A stretch of 64,000 nt of DNA from Dyella sp. A6 (GCF_036320485.1 NZ_CP132911.1:992001-1056000); one strand, 5' to 3'; counted from the first letter of the stretch, positions 18,110-39,977 are shown. Numbers and translations are program-made. The notes: a model not told the origin generated them from the sequence alone.

Positions 18110-20427
18110 GTCGTCACTTCCTTCGGGTCGGGATAGATGAAGCGCAGTTGCAGGTGATTGCCGCTGTGGTCGTGGTGGTAGCTCAGGTCGCTGGCCATGG
18201 CACGCACCAGATGGATGCCCAGGCCGCCGACCTGGTCCGGGTCGGCGATGTCGCCGGTGAGGTTGGGGGCTGGGGCCTGCAGCGGGTCGAATGGCGTACC
18301 GTCGTCGTGCAGTTCGGCAAGCACTGCATCGGCGTCGGTCCGCAGGCGAAGCTGGATGCTGCCGTCGCCACCGGCATGGCCGTGCTGGGCCATGTTCACC
18401 ATCAGTTCCTCGAGCACCAGCCGGACATCCTCGCGCGTGCCGGGCGGAACGCCTGCGTCGTCCAGCAGGGTCTCGCAACGGTCCAGTGCCGCGAAAACCT
18501 GTTCGGTGGTGGGCTCGAGGGTGAGATCAAGCATCGAGAACTCCTCCATGTCGCCATCGCTCCAGTTCAGGGCCAGGATCGTGATGTCATCGGCCTGGTC
18601 GCAGCCAGCCGCGAAGGCGTCGACATCGGACAGCAGGCGCGACGTGAACGCAGCCGGGTCGGCCGGCAGTGGCTTGCGGACCAGGCTATCCAGGGCGCGT
18701 TCGATGCCGAACATGCTGCCATCGTCACGGCTGGCCTCGGTGACGCCGTCGGTATACATCAGCAGGGTGTCGCCGCTGCGCAGGGTGAGTGACTGTTCGC
18801 CGTAGATGGCGTCTTCGTCCAGCCCGATCGCCGGGCCGGTTTCCACCTGGAACAGGCGGCTGCTACCGGCGCGGCACAGTATCGGTGGTTCGTGGCCGGC
18901 GCTGGCAAAGGTGAGTCGGCCGTTGGCAATGTCGATCACGCCGCACAGCAGGGTGATGAACATGCAGCTTTCGTTGCCTTGGCACAGCTCGCGGTTGAGC
19001 TCTTCCAGTAAATGGCTGGGTTGGCGTGTGTGTGGCGCGAGTGCCTTGGCCAGCGTGATCGCACGGGCCATGAACAGTGCTGCTGGAATCCCCTTGTCCG
19101 AAACATCGCCGACCATCAGACAGAAGTGCTGCGCATCGAGCATGAAGTAGCTGTAGAGGTCACCGCCCACGGCGCGGGCCGGGCGTAGCGTGGCGTGCAG
19201 CTCGAACGTGGGCGTGCGCGCACTCAGGTAGTGCTCGCTGGGCAGCAGTGCGACCTGGATCTGATGGGCGATTTCCAGCTCGCTGCGCAGTCGTTCCTGT
19301 TCCCGTGTGGCCGCGGTGAGGCTGGCGATGTGCCTGGCCAGCTGGCGACGCATCATGTCGAAGGCGTGGGTCAGGCGGCCGACCTCGTCGGGACGTTTGA
19401 TCCGTGGCAGGGTGAACTCCAGATCGCCACGCGCGACATGCTCGGCGCGAAGGGTCAGCATGGTTAGTGGGGCCAGCGTGCGCCGGGTCACCACCAGTGT
19501 GATCACGGCGATGCCCAGCATGGCCAGCAGGCCCAAGGCCAGCACATGCAGGAACAGTCGTTGCAGGCTGTTTTCCAGCAGGGACTTCGGCACCAGCAGG
19601 CCCAGTGTCCAGTGCGTACCCTGGATGCTGGCTCGGTACAGCCAGGCACGTTCCCGTATCGCGGGATCCACGTCTGCCGGCACGCTACCGGGGCTGGAAC
19701 TGGTCACTGCCAGTGCGGACAGCAACCCGGGCGAGGCGGTTTCGCCCTGCCGAGTCATGCCGTCATGGGCCAGAAAATGTCCGCTGGGCCCGATCACGAA
19801 CATCACGGCACCGTCGGGGCGCTTGAGCGAGCCCAGAACCCCTGCGAGCCAGCTCAGGGTGACGTCGGCGTTGACGATGCCGACACTTTGCCCGTTCTGC
19901 TGGATGGCTACGGAATAGTTGATCAGTCGCTGCTGCCGCGAAAGCGAATAGAAGGGGCGTTGCCAGCAGCCGTCAGTGCAGGTCAATCCGGTCTGGAACC
20001 AGCGCTGCTTCCAGTAGGGCTTGGCGCTATCGCGGCTGAGATCGCGTTGTGCCAATGCGCCATCGGCAAGGCGGTCGATGAACGGCGCGGGCGGTGGGTG
20101 TGCGGTATCGGCAGGGGTCCAGGTGAACGCCAGTCCGGCGATGTCGTTGTCCGCCAGCAGTGTGCTTCTGGCCAGTTGCGCGACGAGCTCCGGGTGCGTC
20201 TGTGCCAGGCGTGCCAGCAGTTGGGTGGCCTCCGATGCACGGGCCAAGTGGGCTTCGATGCCGTGTGCGGCAGCCAGGGCCAGCGTGCCCCCTTCGCGGT
20301 GGGCCGAGCGCAGCCAGGTTTGGCGAAGATGTCCGAGCAGAATCCACCCGGTGGACATGACCACCAGTGCCGAACCGAGCAGGCTCCAGGCCGCCAAGCG
20401 TGAAGCGATACTGCGCAAGCCTTTCAT
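18106..20427 (-). CDS. Membrane sensor with HAMP, SpoIIE/PP2C phosphatase and RsbW-like kinase domains
   Basis: The 773-residue protein has, in order: a membrane helix (12-33), a periplasmic Cache-like sensor (about 36-285), a second helix (290-313), HAMP (314-365), a short coiled coil, a PP2C/SpoIIE phosphatase (407-622) and a GHKL ATPase of the RsbW type (635-765). Phosphatase aspartates are visible at 423 (GGDLYSY), 441 (GDVSDKG), 560 (YTDGVTEA) and 613-614. The kinase shows the N-box EELMVNMAQHG, G1 HDDGTP and G2 GGLGIHL. A single polypeptide could thus phosphorylate and dephosphorylate the neighbouring STAS protein in response to a periplasmic signal. I chose the ATG at 20427, preceded by AAGGGGGGG; an ATG seven codons upstream is possible. 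Confidence 0.88.
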   Translation of the reverse strand: MKGLRSIASRLAAWSLLGSALVVMSTGWILLGHLRQTWLRSAHREGGTLALAAAHGIEAHLARASEATQLLARLAQTHPELVAQLARSTLLADNDIAGLAFTWTPADTAHPPPAPFIDRLADGALAQRDLSRDSAKPYWKQRWFQTGLTCTDGCWQRPFYSLSRQQRLINYSVAIQQNGQSVGIVNADVTLSWLAGVLGSLKRPDGAVMFVIGPSGHFLAHDGMTRQGETASPGLLSALAVTSSSPGSVPADVDPAIRERAWLYRASIQGTHWTLGLLVPKSLLENSLQRLFLHVLALGLLAMLGIAVITLVVTRRTLAPLTMLTLRAEHVARGDLEFTLPRIKRPDEVGRLTHAFDMMRRQLARHIASLTAATREQERLRSELEIAHQIQVALLPSEHYLSARTPTFELHATLRPARAVGGDLYSYFMLDAQHFCLMVGDVSDKGIPAALFMARAITLAKALAPHTRQPSHLLEELNRELCQGNESCMFITLLCGVIDIANGRLTFASAGHEPPILCRAGSSRLFQVETGPAIGLDEDAIYGEQSLTLRSGDTLLMYTDGVTEASRDDGSMFGIERALDSLVRKPLPADPAAFTSRLLSDVDAFAAGCDQADDITILALNWSDGDMEEFSMLDLTLEPTTEQVFAALDRCETLLDDAGVPPGTREDVRLVLEELMVNMAQHGHAGGDGSIQLRLRTDADAVLAELHDDGTPFDPLQAPAPNLTGDIADPDQVGGLGIHLVRAMASDLSYHHDHSGNHLQLRFIYPDPKEVTT

Positions 20428-20536
20428 GTGCTGCGCCCCCCCTTTCATCCTGCCCTCATCTAGCCACGCCATGCGGTTGTCCGCAAGGACGTCATTGGCG
20501 GCATACTTGGCGTTTCCATTTGCGGGAGCGTCACGA

Positions 20537-21025
20537 ATGCCCGGGCAGCAGAGCGAAGTCACTTTCCGGTTCTTGGCCGAGCCGACCGACGTCAATTTCG
20601 GCGGCAAGGTCCATGGCGGCATGGTGATGAAGTGGATCGACCAGGCGGGCTACGCCTGCGCGGTGGGCTGGAGCGGGGCCTACTGTGTCACCGCTTCGGT
20701 CAGCGGGATCCAGTTCGTGAAGCCGATCCTGATTGGCGACCTGGTGACGGTGCGGGCCCGTCTGATCAATACGGGTACCTCCAGCATGCATCTGGCCGTG
20801 GATGTGCGCGCCAGCGATCTGCGCACTGGCGAAAAGCGTCTGGCGACCAGTTGCGTGATGGTGTTCGTGGCGCTGGACCGTCAGGACGGCAAGCCGACGC
20901 CAGTGCCTGCTTGGGTGCCGCGAAACGACGAGGATCGCCGTCTGCAGGAGCACGCGCGCCGGCTGATGGAAATGTCCAAGGCGATGGAGGCGCAGGTGGT
21001 CGCGATGCCACCCGACGCCCCGTAG
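20537..21025 (+). CDS. Acyl-CoA thioesterase, hotdog fold
   Basis: This 162-residue single-hotdog enzyme is of the YciA/cytosolic acyl-CoA hydrolase type, which splits acyl-CoA to free acid and CoA. Conserved features include DVNFGGKVHGGMVMKWID at the N-terminal part (central helix with the catalytic aspartate region) and the SVSGIQFVKPILIGDLV strand pair. The C-terminus is a charged helix. The start ATG at 20537 follows GGGAG; a longer open frame upstream is an artefact overlapping the phosphatase gene. It is divergent from the sensor phosphatase gene and stands alone. Confidence 0.87.
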   Translation: MPGQQSEVTFRFLAEPTDVNFGGKVHGGMVMKWIDQAGYACAVGWSGAYCVTASVSGIQFVKPILIGDLVTVRARLINTGTSSMHLAVDVRASDLRTGEKRLATSCVMVFVALDRQDGKPTPVPAWVPRNDEDRRLQEHARRLMEMSKAMEAQVVAMPPDAP

Positions 21026-21156
21026 GGAGTGTGACTTCCGGTGGCCTTGATGTGGCTGTTCGCACAAAGCGCTTGCTCTGTCGAAGCCAAGCGCGCATCA
21101 TGCGCGGCCCGTGCAGTTCGGCGCCCGATCGTGCACCGGAAAATGTCGTTTAACTG

Positions 21157-21185
21157 TTGACAGATTCCGGAGGCGTGGCGAAAAT
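21157..21185 (+). promoter_or_regulatory. Candidate sigma-70 promoter for tRNA-Tyr/Gly/Thr-tuf
   Basis: A perfect -35 TTGACA (21157-21162) is separated by 17 bases from GAAAAT (21180-21185, four of six consensus bases), followed by a GC-containing discriminator. The tRNA-Tyr gene starts 14 bases later. This is the best promoter match seen in the window and would drive the tRNA-tuf unit. Confidence 0.65.
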
Positions 21186-21199
21186 AGCCGTTCTTTGTT

Positions 21200-21285
21200 G
21201 GAGGGATACCCAAGCGGCCAACGGGGGCAGACTGTAAATCTGCTGGCTTACGCCTTCGGTGGTTCGAATCCACCTCCCTCCACCA
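21200..21285 (+). tRNA. tRNA-Tyr (anticodon GTA)
   Basis: An 86-base class II tRNA with long variable arm and encoded CCA. The acceptor stem GGAGGGA pairs with TCCCTCC and the anticodon arm GCAGA-CTGTAAA-TCTGC reads GTA. It is first in a Tyr-Gly-Thr-tuf array resembling the tyrU-glyT-thrT-tufB array of E. coli. Confidence 0.97.
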
Positions 21286-21316
21286 TGACAAGTTCCGCGC
21301 AAAAGGCTTCACCCGG

Positions 21317-21390
<74 letters not shown>

Positions 21391-21413
21391 TTGATCCCCT
21401 CGTCGTGTTTCGT

Positions 21414-21489
<76 letters not shown>

Positions 21490-21573
21490 CTTGCACGGCA
21501 AGTCGGGTGGCGTCACGCAGTCATGCGGACTGTTTTCTCTCACATCAATTGACTCCATCGGGGTTTAGCGCGT

Positions 21574-22764
<1,191 letters not shown>

Positions 22765-22805
22765 GATTGGCCGTCGCGGCAACGTGATGGCATGAAGGTC
22801 GCGAA

Positions 22806-22838
22806 GGCGAGCGGTCATGACCGCTCGCCATCGTGTTT
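22806..22838 (+). terminator. Perfect 24-base palindrome after tuf copy 1
   Basis: The sequence from 22806 to 22829 (GGCGAGCGGTCA and its exact complement) is a gapless palindrome and would form a ten-pair stem with a four-base loop. A short T-containing stretch (CGTGTTT) follows. It separates tuf from tRNA-Trp and may end or attenuate transcription before secE. Confidence 0.55.
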
Positions 22839-22854
22839 GAAGCTCAAGCAGCGT

Positions 22855-22930
<76 letters not shown>

Positions 22931-23006
22931 TCTTCTTAAGGAACGATGGCGGAACGTGGATCGATGGGTTCAGGCCTGTCCAGACAAGCGGCTCCGCACG
23001 ATGCGC

Positions 23007-23399
23007 ATGAATACCAAGGTGGAACAGACCAAGGGCGTAAGTACCGGCGATGTCGGCAAGCTGACGCTGGCAGTCGTCATTCTGGTGGCGGCCGTCGTGG
23101 CGTACACGGTGCTGGGCAACGGTGCTGTGTCGTCGTCGATCCGGCTGCTCGGCCTGGTGGTCGGTGTAGTGGTCTCGCTGGCCATTGGTGCCTTTACCGG
23201 TCCGGGCCGCCGCGTGCGCAATTTCATTGCCGAGTCGCAGTTCGAGATGCGCAAGGTGGTCTGGCCCACGCGCGATGAGACCGTGAAGACCACGGGTATC
23301 ATCATCGCCGTGGTGATCGTGCTCTCGCTGCTGCTCGGGGCGATCGACCTGATCCTGAAGTCGGTCATCCTGGACTGGCTGCTGAAACTGGGTGGATAA
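23007..23399 (+). CDS. secE: Preprotein translocase subunit SecE
   Basis: This 130-residue inner-membrane protein, with SecY and SecG, forms the protein-export channel. It has three membrane helices (about residues 17-37, 42-64 and 95-122) as in E. coli, and the conserved amphipathic segment [19 protein letters not shown] before the last helix, the part essential for SecY binding. I chose the ATG at 23007 (MNTKVEQ) by homology; one at 23001 is two codons longer and neither has a clear ribosome site. nusG starts one base after the stop, so they form the usual secE-nusG unit. Confidence 0.92.
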   Translation: MNTKVEQTKGVSTGDVGKLTLAVVILVAAVVAYTVLGNGAVSSSIRLLGLVVGVVVSLAIGAFTGPGRRVRNFIAESQFEMRKVVWPTRDETVKTTGIIIAVVIVLSLLLGAIDLILKSVILDWLLKLGG

Positions 23400-23400
23400 G

Positions 23401-23970
23401 ATGGAAGGCATGAGCAAACGTTGGTATGTGGTGCATGCCTATTCGGGCTTCGAGAACCAGGTCAAGCGTGCGCTTGACGAGCGCATCAAGCGCGCCGGCA
23501 TGGAAGAGAAGTTCGGCGAAGTACTGGTGCCGACCGAGGAAGTGATCGAGATGCGCGGCGGCCAGAAGCGTCGCAGTGAGCGCAAGTTCTTCCCGGGTTA
23601 CGTGCTGGTCCAGATCGAGACCGATACCAGCGGCAAGTCGCCGCGCATCGACGACGAATGCTGGCATCTGGTGAAGGAAACCCCGAAGGTCATGGGTTTC
23701 ATCGGTGGTACGGCGGATCGTCCGCTGCCGATTCGCGACAGCGAGGCCGACACCATTCTGAGTCGCGTCCGCGAAGGTGTCGAAAAGCCCAAGCCCAAGG
23801 TGCTGTTCGAGCCGGGCGAAATGGTGCGCGTCACCGATGGTCCGTTTAACGATTTCAATGGCGTGGTCGAGGAAGTCAACTACGAGAAGAGCCGTCTTCG
23901 CGTGGCTGTGCTGATTTTCGGTCGTTCGACGCCGGTCGAGCTGGAATTCGGCCAGGTCGAGAAGGCCTGA
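23401..23970 (+). CDS. nusG: Transcription termination/antitermination factor NusG
   Basis: The 189-residue factor binds RNA polymerase, increases processivity and links it to Rho or the ribosome through S10. The NGN domain begins [17 protein letters not shown] and includes [12 protein letters not shown]; the KOW domain contains [20 protein letters not shown] chose the ATG at 23401 because GGTGG precedes it at good spacing. A GTG at 23392 overlaps secE, and the ATG at 23410 has GGAAGG too close to it. Confidence 0.95.
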   Translation: MEGMSKRWYVVHAYSGFENQVKRALDERIKRAGMEEKFGEVLVPTEEVIEMRGGQKRRSERKFFPGYVLVQIETDTSGKSPRIDDECWHLVKETPKVMGFIGGTADRPLPIRDSEADTILSRVREGVEKPKPKVLFEPGEMVRVTDGPFNDFNGVVEEVNYEKSRLRVAVLIFGRSTPVELEFGQVEKA

Positions 23971-23990
23971 GCGCGGCCCCGGCATGGGGC

Positions 23991-24019
23991 TTGCTTAAAA
24001 ACTGATCACCCCGTAAACT
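23991..24019 (+). promoter_or_regulatory. Candidate promoter of the rplKAJL-rpoBC region
   Basis: TTGCTT (23991-23996) and TAAACT (24014-24019) are 17 bases apart, with three and four consensus bases. A GCCCC/GGGGC hairpin just before could end nusG transcription. The rplK ATG follows after 135 bases, leaving room for an L1-binding leader, which I could not identify with certainty. Confidence 0.5.
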
Positions 24020-24154
24020 GCGCGGTTCACGCCGGGATCTCATGGTCCGGCGTGTCCGTGTTTCAGGAATTCGCAGGATCGCGGGTTCCCCTCTCACGCA
24101 TGGACGGTTGCCGCGAGGAGCCGTAAGGCGTCTGGACTCGCGAGGATAATCCCG

Positions 24155-24583
24155 ATGGCAAAGAAAGTCGTAGGTTACATCAAGCTGCAGGTCAAGGCCG
24201 GTCAGGCCAACCCGTCGCCGCCCGTGGGCCCGGCCCTGGGTCAGCGCGGCCTGAACATCATGGAATTCTGCAAGGCGTTCAATGCCGCCACGCAGAAGCT
24301 GGAGCCGGGTCTGCCGATTCCGACCGTGATCACGGCGTACTCTGATCGCAGCTTCACCTTCATCACCAAGACCCCGCCTGCTTCGATCCTGATCAAGAAG
24401 GCCACCGGTGTCGCGAAGGGCTCGTCGAAGCCGAATACCGACAAGGTCGGCAAGATCACGCGCAAGCAGCTCGAAGACATCGCAAAGCAGAAGGAGCCGG
24501 ATCTGACGGCTGCCGATCTGGACGCCGCGGTGCGCACCATTGCCGGTAGCGCCCGCAGCATGGGCCTCGTGGTGGAGGGTTAA
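24155..24583 (+). CDS. rplK: 50S ribosomal protein L11
   Basis: The 142-residue protein forms, with 23S rRNA, the GTPase-associated centre and is needed for RelA-dependent stringent control. The N-terminal proline-rich linker region [19 protein letters not shown] and the C-terminal rRNA-binding domain ending RSMGLVVEG are typical. An AGGA ribosome site precedes the ATG. rplA follows after three bases. Confidence 0.98.
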   Translation: MAKKVVGYIKLQVKAGQANPSPPVGPALGQRGLNIMEFCKAFNAATQKLEPGLPIPTVITAYSDRSFTFITKTPPASILIKKATGVAKGSSKPNTDKVGKITRKQLEDIAKQKEPDLTAADLDAAVRTIAGSARSMGLVVEG

Positions 24584-24586
24584 GAC

Positions 24587-25297
24587 ATGGCAAAGCTCAC
24601 GAAGCGCATGAAGGCGGCCCAGTCCGCAGTGCAGCCCGGCAAGTTCTACGCCCTCGATGAGGCGCTGAAGCTGGTCAAGGACAACGCCAAGGCGAAGTTC
24701 GCCGAATCCGTCGATGTGGCCGTGCGCCTCGGTATCGACGCCAAGAAGTCGGACCAGGGCGTGCGTGGTTCCTCGCTGCTGCCGCACGGCACCGGCAAGA
24801 CCGTCAAGGTCGCCGTGTTCTGCCCGGCGGGCGAAAAGGCCGAGGCCGCCAAGGCTGCGGGTGCCGACGCGGTCGGCATGGACGACCTGGCCGAGCGCAT
24901 GCAGGCAGGTGATCTCGACTTCGGTCGCGTGATCGCCACCCCGGACGCCATGCGCGTGGTCGGCAAGCTCGGCCAGCTGCTGGGTCCGCGCGGCCTGATG
25001 CCGAACCCGAAGGACGGCTCGGTCACCGCCGACGTCGCCACCGCCGTCAAGAACGCCAAGGCGGGCCAGGTGAAGTTCCGCAACGACAAGGCCGGCATCA
25101 TCCACGCCACCATCGGCAAGGCCAGCTTCGATGCGGCTCAGCTCGCGGACAATCTGAACGCACTGATCGCCGACCTGCTGAAGGCCAAGCCGGCTGCGGC
25201 CAAGGGCCAGTACCTGCAGAAGGTCGCCCTGTCCAGCACGATGGGCGTCGGTGTGCCGGTTGATACCTCGTCGCTGAGCACCAGCGCAGCGAAGTAA
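24587..25297 (+). CDS. rplA: 50S ribosomal protein L1
   Basis: This 236-residue L1-stalk protein also commonly acts as the translational repressor of the L11 operon by binding its leader. The two-domain fold is recognisable from [17 protein letters not shown], the [12 protein letters not shown] motif and the C-terminal LSSTMGVGV strand. Its GGAGG ribosome site lies in the end of rplK, three bases away, so they are coupled. A strong terminator follows. Confidence 0.98.
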   Translation: MAKLTKRMKAAQSAVQPGKFYALDEALKLVKDNAKAKFAESVDVAVRLGIDAKKSDQGVRGSSLLPHGTGKTVKVAVFCPAGEKAEAAKAAGADAVGMDDLAERMQAGDLDFGRVIATPDAMRVVGKLGQLLGPRGLMPNPKDGSVTADVATAVKNAKAGQVKFRNDKAGIIHATIGKASFDAAQLADNLNALIADLLKAKPAAAKGQYLQKVALSSTMGVGVPVDTSSLSTSAAK

Positions 25298-25309
25298 GCA
25301 GAACCAAGT

Positions 25310-25342
25310 CCTGCATGCCCCAAAGGCATGCAGGCCGTTTTT
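25310..25342 (+). terminator. Intrinsic terminator/attenuator after rplA
   Basis: CCTGCATGCC pairs exactly with GGCATGCAGG (25310-25319 and 25325-25334) and is followed by CCG and TTTTT. It lies between rplA and rplJ, where many bacteria attenuate L11-operon transcription. Confidence 0.85.
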
Positions 25343-25643
25343 GAGGGTAGCTCCGGCTCACGCCGGGGCCATCGTCAAAGACCGCAGGCGCGACCAGCGC
25401 GCGACGACGACGGGCAGGGAGCTCGCCAGTGGCAGGGAATCGCCGTCGCCGTAAAGCCGGTCGCTTAATCGACTCCCCGTGGGTCGGCCTGCGTAGATGG
25501 TGTCGTCCCTTCTGGAATCCGTTCGATTCGTTTCTGGAAAGGCCACCACCCGGGACACCCCGGTGTCCCCGGCGTCAGGGAAGGCGCTGCCCAGGACCGC
25601 AAGCGGCAGGAGCCGCAAGCGGATGTCATAGTGGAGGAGTGAT
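25343..25643 (+). promoter_or_regulatory. rplJ leader region
   Basis: The 301 bases between the rplA terminator and rplJ carry no gene. They contain hairpins such as GGGACACC/GGTGTCCC near 25552-25569 and a stretch near 25480-25525 (ACTCCCCGTGGGTCGG, GTAGATGGTG) that resembles the L10-leader region of other gammaproteobacteria, where L10-L7/L12 binds and represses translation. I cannot prove the kink-turn from inspection. A promoter for rplJ should also lie here, but I see no convincing boxes. Confidence 0.5.
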
Positions 25644-26171
25644 ATGGCTCTGAATCTCTCTCAGAAGCAAGAAGTAGTCGCCGAACTGGCCGAAGTGGCC
25701 GCGAAGGCGCACTCCTTGGTTGCCGTCGAGTACGCGGGCACCACGGTCGAACAGATGACCGCGATGCGCAAGAAGGCCCGCGAGAGCGGCGTGTTCCTGA
25801 AAGTTGTCAAGAACACGCTGGCTGCGCGCGCCATGGCCGGTACCGAGTTCGAGGTCGTCAAGGACGCCCTGACCGGTCCGCTGCTGTATGCGTTCTCGAC
25901 CGAGGAGCCCGGCGCTGCCGGTCGCCTGATCAAGGAATTCGCCAAGACCAACGACAAGCTGAAGGCCAAGGTCGTTTCCGTGGAAGGCAAGCTGCTGCCG
26001 GCTGCCCACGTGGACGTGCTGGCCTCGCTGCCGACCCGCGAAGAAGCGCTGGCCATGCTGGCCCGCGTGCTCGCCGAGCCCGCTGCGATGTTCGCCCGCG
26101 CCGTCAAGGCCGTGGCCGACAAGCAGGGCGGTGGCGAAGCGGTCGCGGAAGAAGCTGCGGCTGAAGCCTGA
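25644..26171 (+). CDS. rplJ: 50S ribosomal protein L10
   Basis: The 175-residue protein anchors L7/L12 dimers at the ribosomal stalk. The N-terminal rRNA-binding domain shows [11 protein letters not shown] strands and [19 protein letters not shown]; the C-terminal helix that binds L7/L12 ends in an Ala/Glu-rich tail. A GGAGGAG ribosome site precedes the ATG. The long leader suggests autoregulation by L10-L7/L12. Confidence 0.97.
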   Translation: MALNLSQKQEVVAELAEVAAKAHSLVAVEYAGTTVEQMTAMRKKARESGVFLKVVKNTLAARAMAGTEFEVVKDALTGPLLYAFSTEEPGAAGRLIKEFAKTNDKLKAKVVSVEGKLLPAAHVDVLASLPTREEALAMLARVLAEPAAMFARAVKAVADKQGGGEAVAEEAAAEA

Positions 26172-26217
26172 GTTCGTCGTCTATCCCATTCGATTCAATT
26201 TCCAGAGGTAAAACACA

Positions 26218-26589
26218 ATGTCCCTGACCAACGAACAGATCGTTGACGCCGTCGCCGCCAAGTCGCTGATGGAAGTGATGGAGCTGGTGAAGGCCATCGA
26301 AGAGAAGTTCGGCGTGTCCGCCGCCGCCCCGGTGATGATGGCCGCTGGCCCCGCCGCTGCCGGCCCGGCTGCCGAAGAGAAGACCGAGTTCGACGTTGTT
26401 CTGGTGAGCGCCGGCGAGAAGAAGGTCGACGTGATCAAGGCTGTCCGCGCGATCACCGGCCTGGGCCTGAAGGAAGCCAAGGACCTGACCGAGCAGGGTG
26501 GCGTCCTGAAGGAAGCCGCTTCGAAGGAAGACGCCGAGAAGTTCAAGAAGGACCTGGAAGCTGCCGGCGCCAAGGTCGAACTGAAGTAA
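26218..26589 (+). CDS. rplL: 50S ribosomal protein L7/L12
   Basis: The 123-residue stalk protein recruits translation GTPases. The N-terminal dimerisation helix is followed by an Ala/Pro/Gly hinge (about residues 36-56) and the C-terminal domain with [18 protein letters not shown], the factor-binding helices. AGAGG precedes the start. It ends the L10 operon before a strong hairpin. Confidence 0.98.
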   Translation: MSLTNEQIVDAVAAKSLMEVMELVKAIEEKFGVSAAAPVMMAAGPAAAGPAAEEKTEFDVVLVSAGEKKVDVIKAVRAITGLGLKEAKDLTEQGGVLKEAASKEDAEKFKKDLEAAGAKVELK

Positions 26590-26630
26590 TTGGCGCCCTT
26601 GCGCGCCATCAGTTTGATCCAGCGTCAAGC

Positions 26631-26668
26631 AAGCCTGGGGGCGCAAGCCCCCGGGCTTTGCCTGTTTT
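26631..26668 (+). terminator. Terminator/attenuator between rplL and rpoB
   Basis: A 12-pair stem (26631-26642 with 26647-26658, one G-T wobble) closes a GCAA tetraloop and is followed by a T-rich stretch ending GTTTTGT. In E. coli a comparable attenuator lets only part of the transcripts continue into rpoBC. Confidence 0.75.
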
Positions 26669-26679
26669 GTGAAGAAATG

Positions 26680-26750
26680 GGGTATGGAGAATAGGGAATT
26701 TCCCTCGTCGCGCGATCAGGCGCCAGAGCGATTCCGCATTCTCGATACCC
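26680..26750. repeat. Imperfect inverted repeat upstream of rpoB
   Basis: Bases 26680-26699 and 26731-26750 form arms of 20 bases with three mismatches (GGGTATGGAGAAT versus the complement of ATTCTCGATACCC at the outer part). The right side continues GATTTCCC. The degenerate ATTCCC/GATACCC units resemble the dispersed GGGAAT-type intergenic repeats that I recall in Xanthomonadaceae. It lies 64 bases before the rpoB ATG. Confidence 0.55.
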
Positions 26751-26813
26751 GATTTCCCAATTTAGCCGGTGCGTGCACCACCGGCGTCACTGCGAACCGA
26801 GGCGGTACCCACC

Positions 26814-30974
<4,161 letters not shown>

Positions 30975-30984
30975 TGGTCGGGGC

Positions 30985-31010
30985 GGGGACGGGAGCCATC
31001 TCCCGTTCCC
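30985..31010 (+). other. Hairpin in the rpoB-rpoC spacer
   Basis: GGGGACGGGAG at 30985-30995 pairs with CTCCCGTTCCC at 31000-31010 (11 pairs, one wobble) around a CCAT loop. TGTTTCCCGTTACCC follows, which repeats the TTCCCG theme of the element before rpoB. It could be a partial terminator, a processing site or the same repeat family. Confidence 0.5.
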
Positions 31011-31089
31011 TGTTTCCCGTTACCCAGACAGGGATTCGCTCGCTCGTGCGGACCCCGGCCATAGAATCAGCTCCTATCGGAGACTTGAA

Positions 31090-35304
<4,215 letters not shown>

Positions 35305-35340
35305 GCCCGTCCAGGGTGTTGCTTGCTGAACCAACGAAAT

Positions 35341-35361
35341 GAGGCGCAACGGATGCGCCTC
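35341..35361 (+). terminator. Hairpin after rpoC
   Basis: GAGGCGCA and TGCGCCTC (35341-35348 and 35354-35361) form a perfect eight-pair stem with a five-base loop, 37 bases after the rpoC stop. There is no T-run, so termination efficiency is uncertain. Confidence 0.5.
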
Positions 35362-35393
35362 GTGTTCGAGTCAAGGATGTCAAGGGCTTAGGC

Positions 35394-35422
35394 TTGCCTG
35401 TGGCAGGCCGCCCATGTTAAAT
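35394..35422 (+). promoter_or_regulatory. Candidate promoter of the str operon (rpsL)
   Basis: TTGCCT (35394-35399) and TTAAAT (35417-35422) are spaced by 17 bases, each matching four of six consensus bases. The rpsL ATG is 65 bases downstream, after a hairpin. Confidence 0.55.
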
Positions 35423-35433
35423 TCCCGCTTCTT

Positions 35434-35466
35434 GGCAGGCCGGATCGTATCGGTCTGCCTTTATGT
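35434..35466 (+). other. Hairpin with T-rich tail in the rpsL leader
   Basis: GGCAGGCCG pairs with CGGTCTGCC (35434-35442 and 35451-35459, one G-T wobble), followed by TTTATG and TTT. It lies just upstream of the rpsL ribosome site and may be an attenuator or a regulatory leader hairpin. Confidence 0.45.
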
Positions 35467-35486
35467 TTCCTCAGGAACAGCTTCGC

Positions 35487-35861
35487 ATGACGACAGTCAA
35501 CCAGCTTGTGCGCAAGAACCGCAGCCCGAAGAGCTACAAGAGCGCTTCGCCTGCCCTGCAGAGTAGCCCGCAGCGTCGCGGCGTCTGCACGCGCGTTTAC
35601 ACGACCACCCCGAAGAAGCCGAACTCGGCCCTGCGCAAGGTGGCCAAGGTCCGTCTGACCAATGGCTACGAGGTCATCAGCTATATCGGTGGCGAAGGTC
35701 ACAATCTGCAGGAGCACTCGGTGGTGCTGATCCGTGGCGGTCGTGTCAAGGATCTCCCGGGTGTGCGTTATCACACCGTGCGCGGCAGTCTCGATTGCGC
35801 CGGCGTCGCCAAGCGTCGCCAGGCCCGCTCGAAGTACGGCGCTAAGCGCCCGAAGGCCTAA
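35487..35861 (+). CDS. rpsL: 30S ribosomal protein S12
   Basis: This 124-residue decoding-centre protein has K43 in [12 protein letters not shown] and K88 in [12 protein letters not shown]. Both are the residues of streptomycin-sensitive strains. I chose the ATG at 35487, eight codons inside the open frame, because TCAGGAA lies at the right distance and [12 protein letters not shown] matches known N-termini. First gene of the str operon. Confidence 0.98.
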   Translation: MTTVNQLVRKNRSPKSYKSASPALQSSPQRRGVCTRVYTTTPKKPNSALRKVAKVRLTNGYEVISYIGGEGHNLQEHSVVLIRGGRVKDLPGVRYHTVRGSLDCAGVAKRRQARSKYGAKRPKA

Positions 35862-35879
35862 GAGTCGAGGACTGAAGAC

Positions 35880-36347
35880 ATGTCGCGTAAAGGTTCACAT
35901 CCCGCCCGTCTGATCCTGCCGGATCCCAAGCACGGCAGCCAGCTGATTGCCCGCTTCATCAACATGGTGATGAAGAGCGGCAAGAAGTCCGTGGCCGAGA
36001 GCATCGTCTACGGTGCGCTCGATCATCTGGGCGAAAAGAATGCAGAGCCGGTGGCTCTGGTCGAGAAGGCGCTCAATAACATTGCCCCGGCGGTCGAGGT
36101 GAAGTCCCGCCGCGTCGGTGGTGCCACCTATCAGGTGCCGGTTGAAGTGCGTCCGGGTCGTCGTATGGCGCTGGCCATGCGTTGGGCGATCGAGGCTGCG
36201 CGCAAGCGTGGCGAGACCTCGATGCCGCGCAAGCTTGCGGCCGAGCTTCTCGAAGCCTCCGAAAGCCGCGGTGGCGCGATCAAGAAGCGCGAAGAGACCC
36301 ATCGCATGGCGGAAGCCAACAAGGCGTTCTCGCATTACCGCTGGTAA
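35880..36347 (+). CDS. rpsG: 30S ribosomal protein S7
   Basis: The 155-residue protein nucleates assembly of the 30S head and contacts tRNA in the E site. The signature [10 protein letters not shown] and the [16 protein letters not shown] segment are typical. In other bacteria S7 is also the str-operon repressor. GAGGA precedes the ATG. It lies 18 bases after rpsL. Confidence 0.98.
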   Translation: MSRKGSHPARLILPDPKHGSQLIARFINMVMKSGKKSVAESIVYGALDHLGEKNAEPVALVEKALNNIAPAVEVKSRRVGGATYQVPVEVRPGRRMALAMRWAIEAARKRGETSMPRKLAAELLEASESRGGAIKKREETHRMAEANKAFSHYRW

Positions 36348-36477
36348 TCCGGGCGTTTCCCGCGTCGTTCGCGGCGCGGGAATGAGCTCGCCGGTTTGGC
36401 GAACTTCCAAAAACAGGCGCGGTTAAGAAGACCGCCTTGAGGCAGGGCAGGGTAGCCCGAAAGCAGGTATACATCCC

Positions 36478-38604
<2,127 letters not shown>

Positions 38605-38701
38605 GTTGTTGCGGTCACGGCGTGACCGTTTGATCATCATGCAGCCACCCATGGCTGCTCATCCAAAAGTTCCAATAAGGTTCATCTAGAGGTTTCCAGC
38701 C

Positions 38702-39892
<1,191 letters not shown>

Positions 39893-39977
39893 TTGCTTTG
39901 CGGGGTTCCGGCGGGATGCCGGGCTTGACCCTTGCCATCTGGAAAGGTGGCGCTAGCAGGGCTTTTGGCTAGAGAAA

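Noticed and set aside
23392..23400. GTG start for nusG overlapping secE
   Set aside because: The ATG at 23401 has a better-spaced ribosome site and fits known NusG N-termini.
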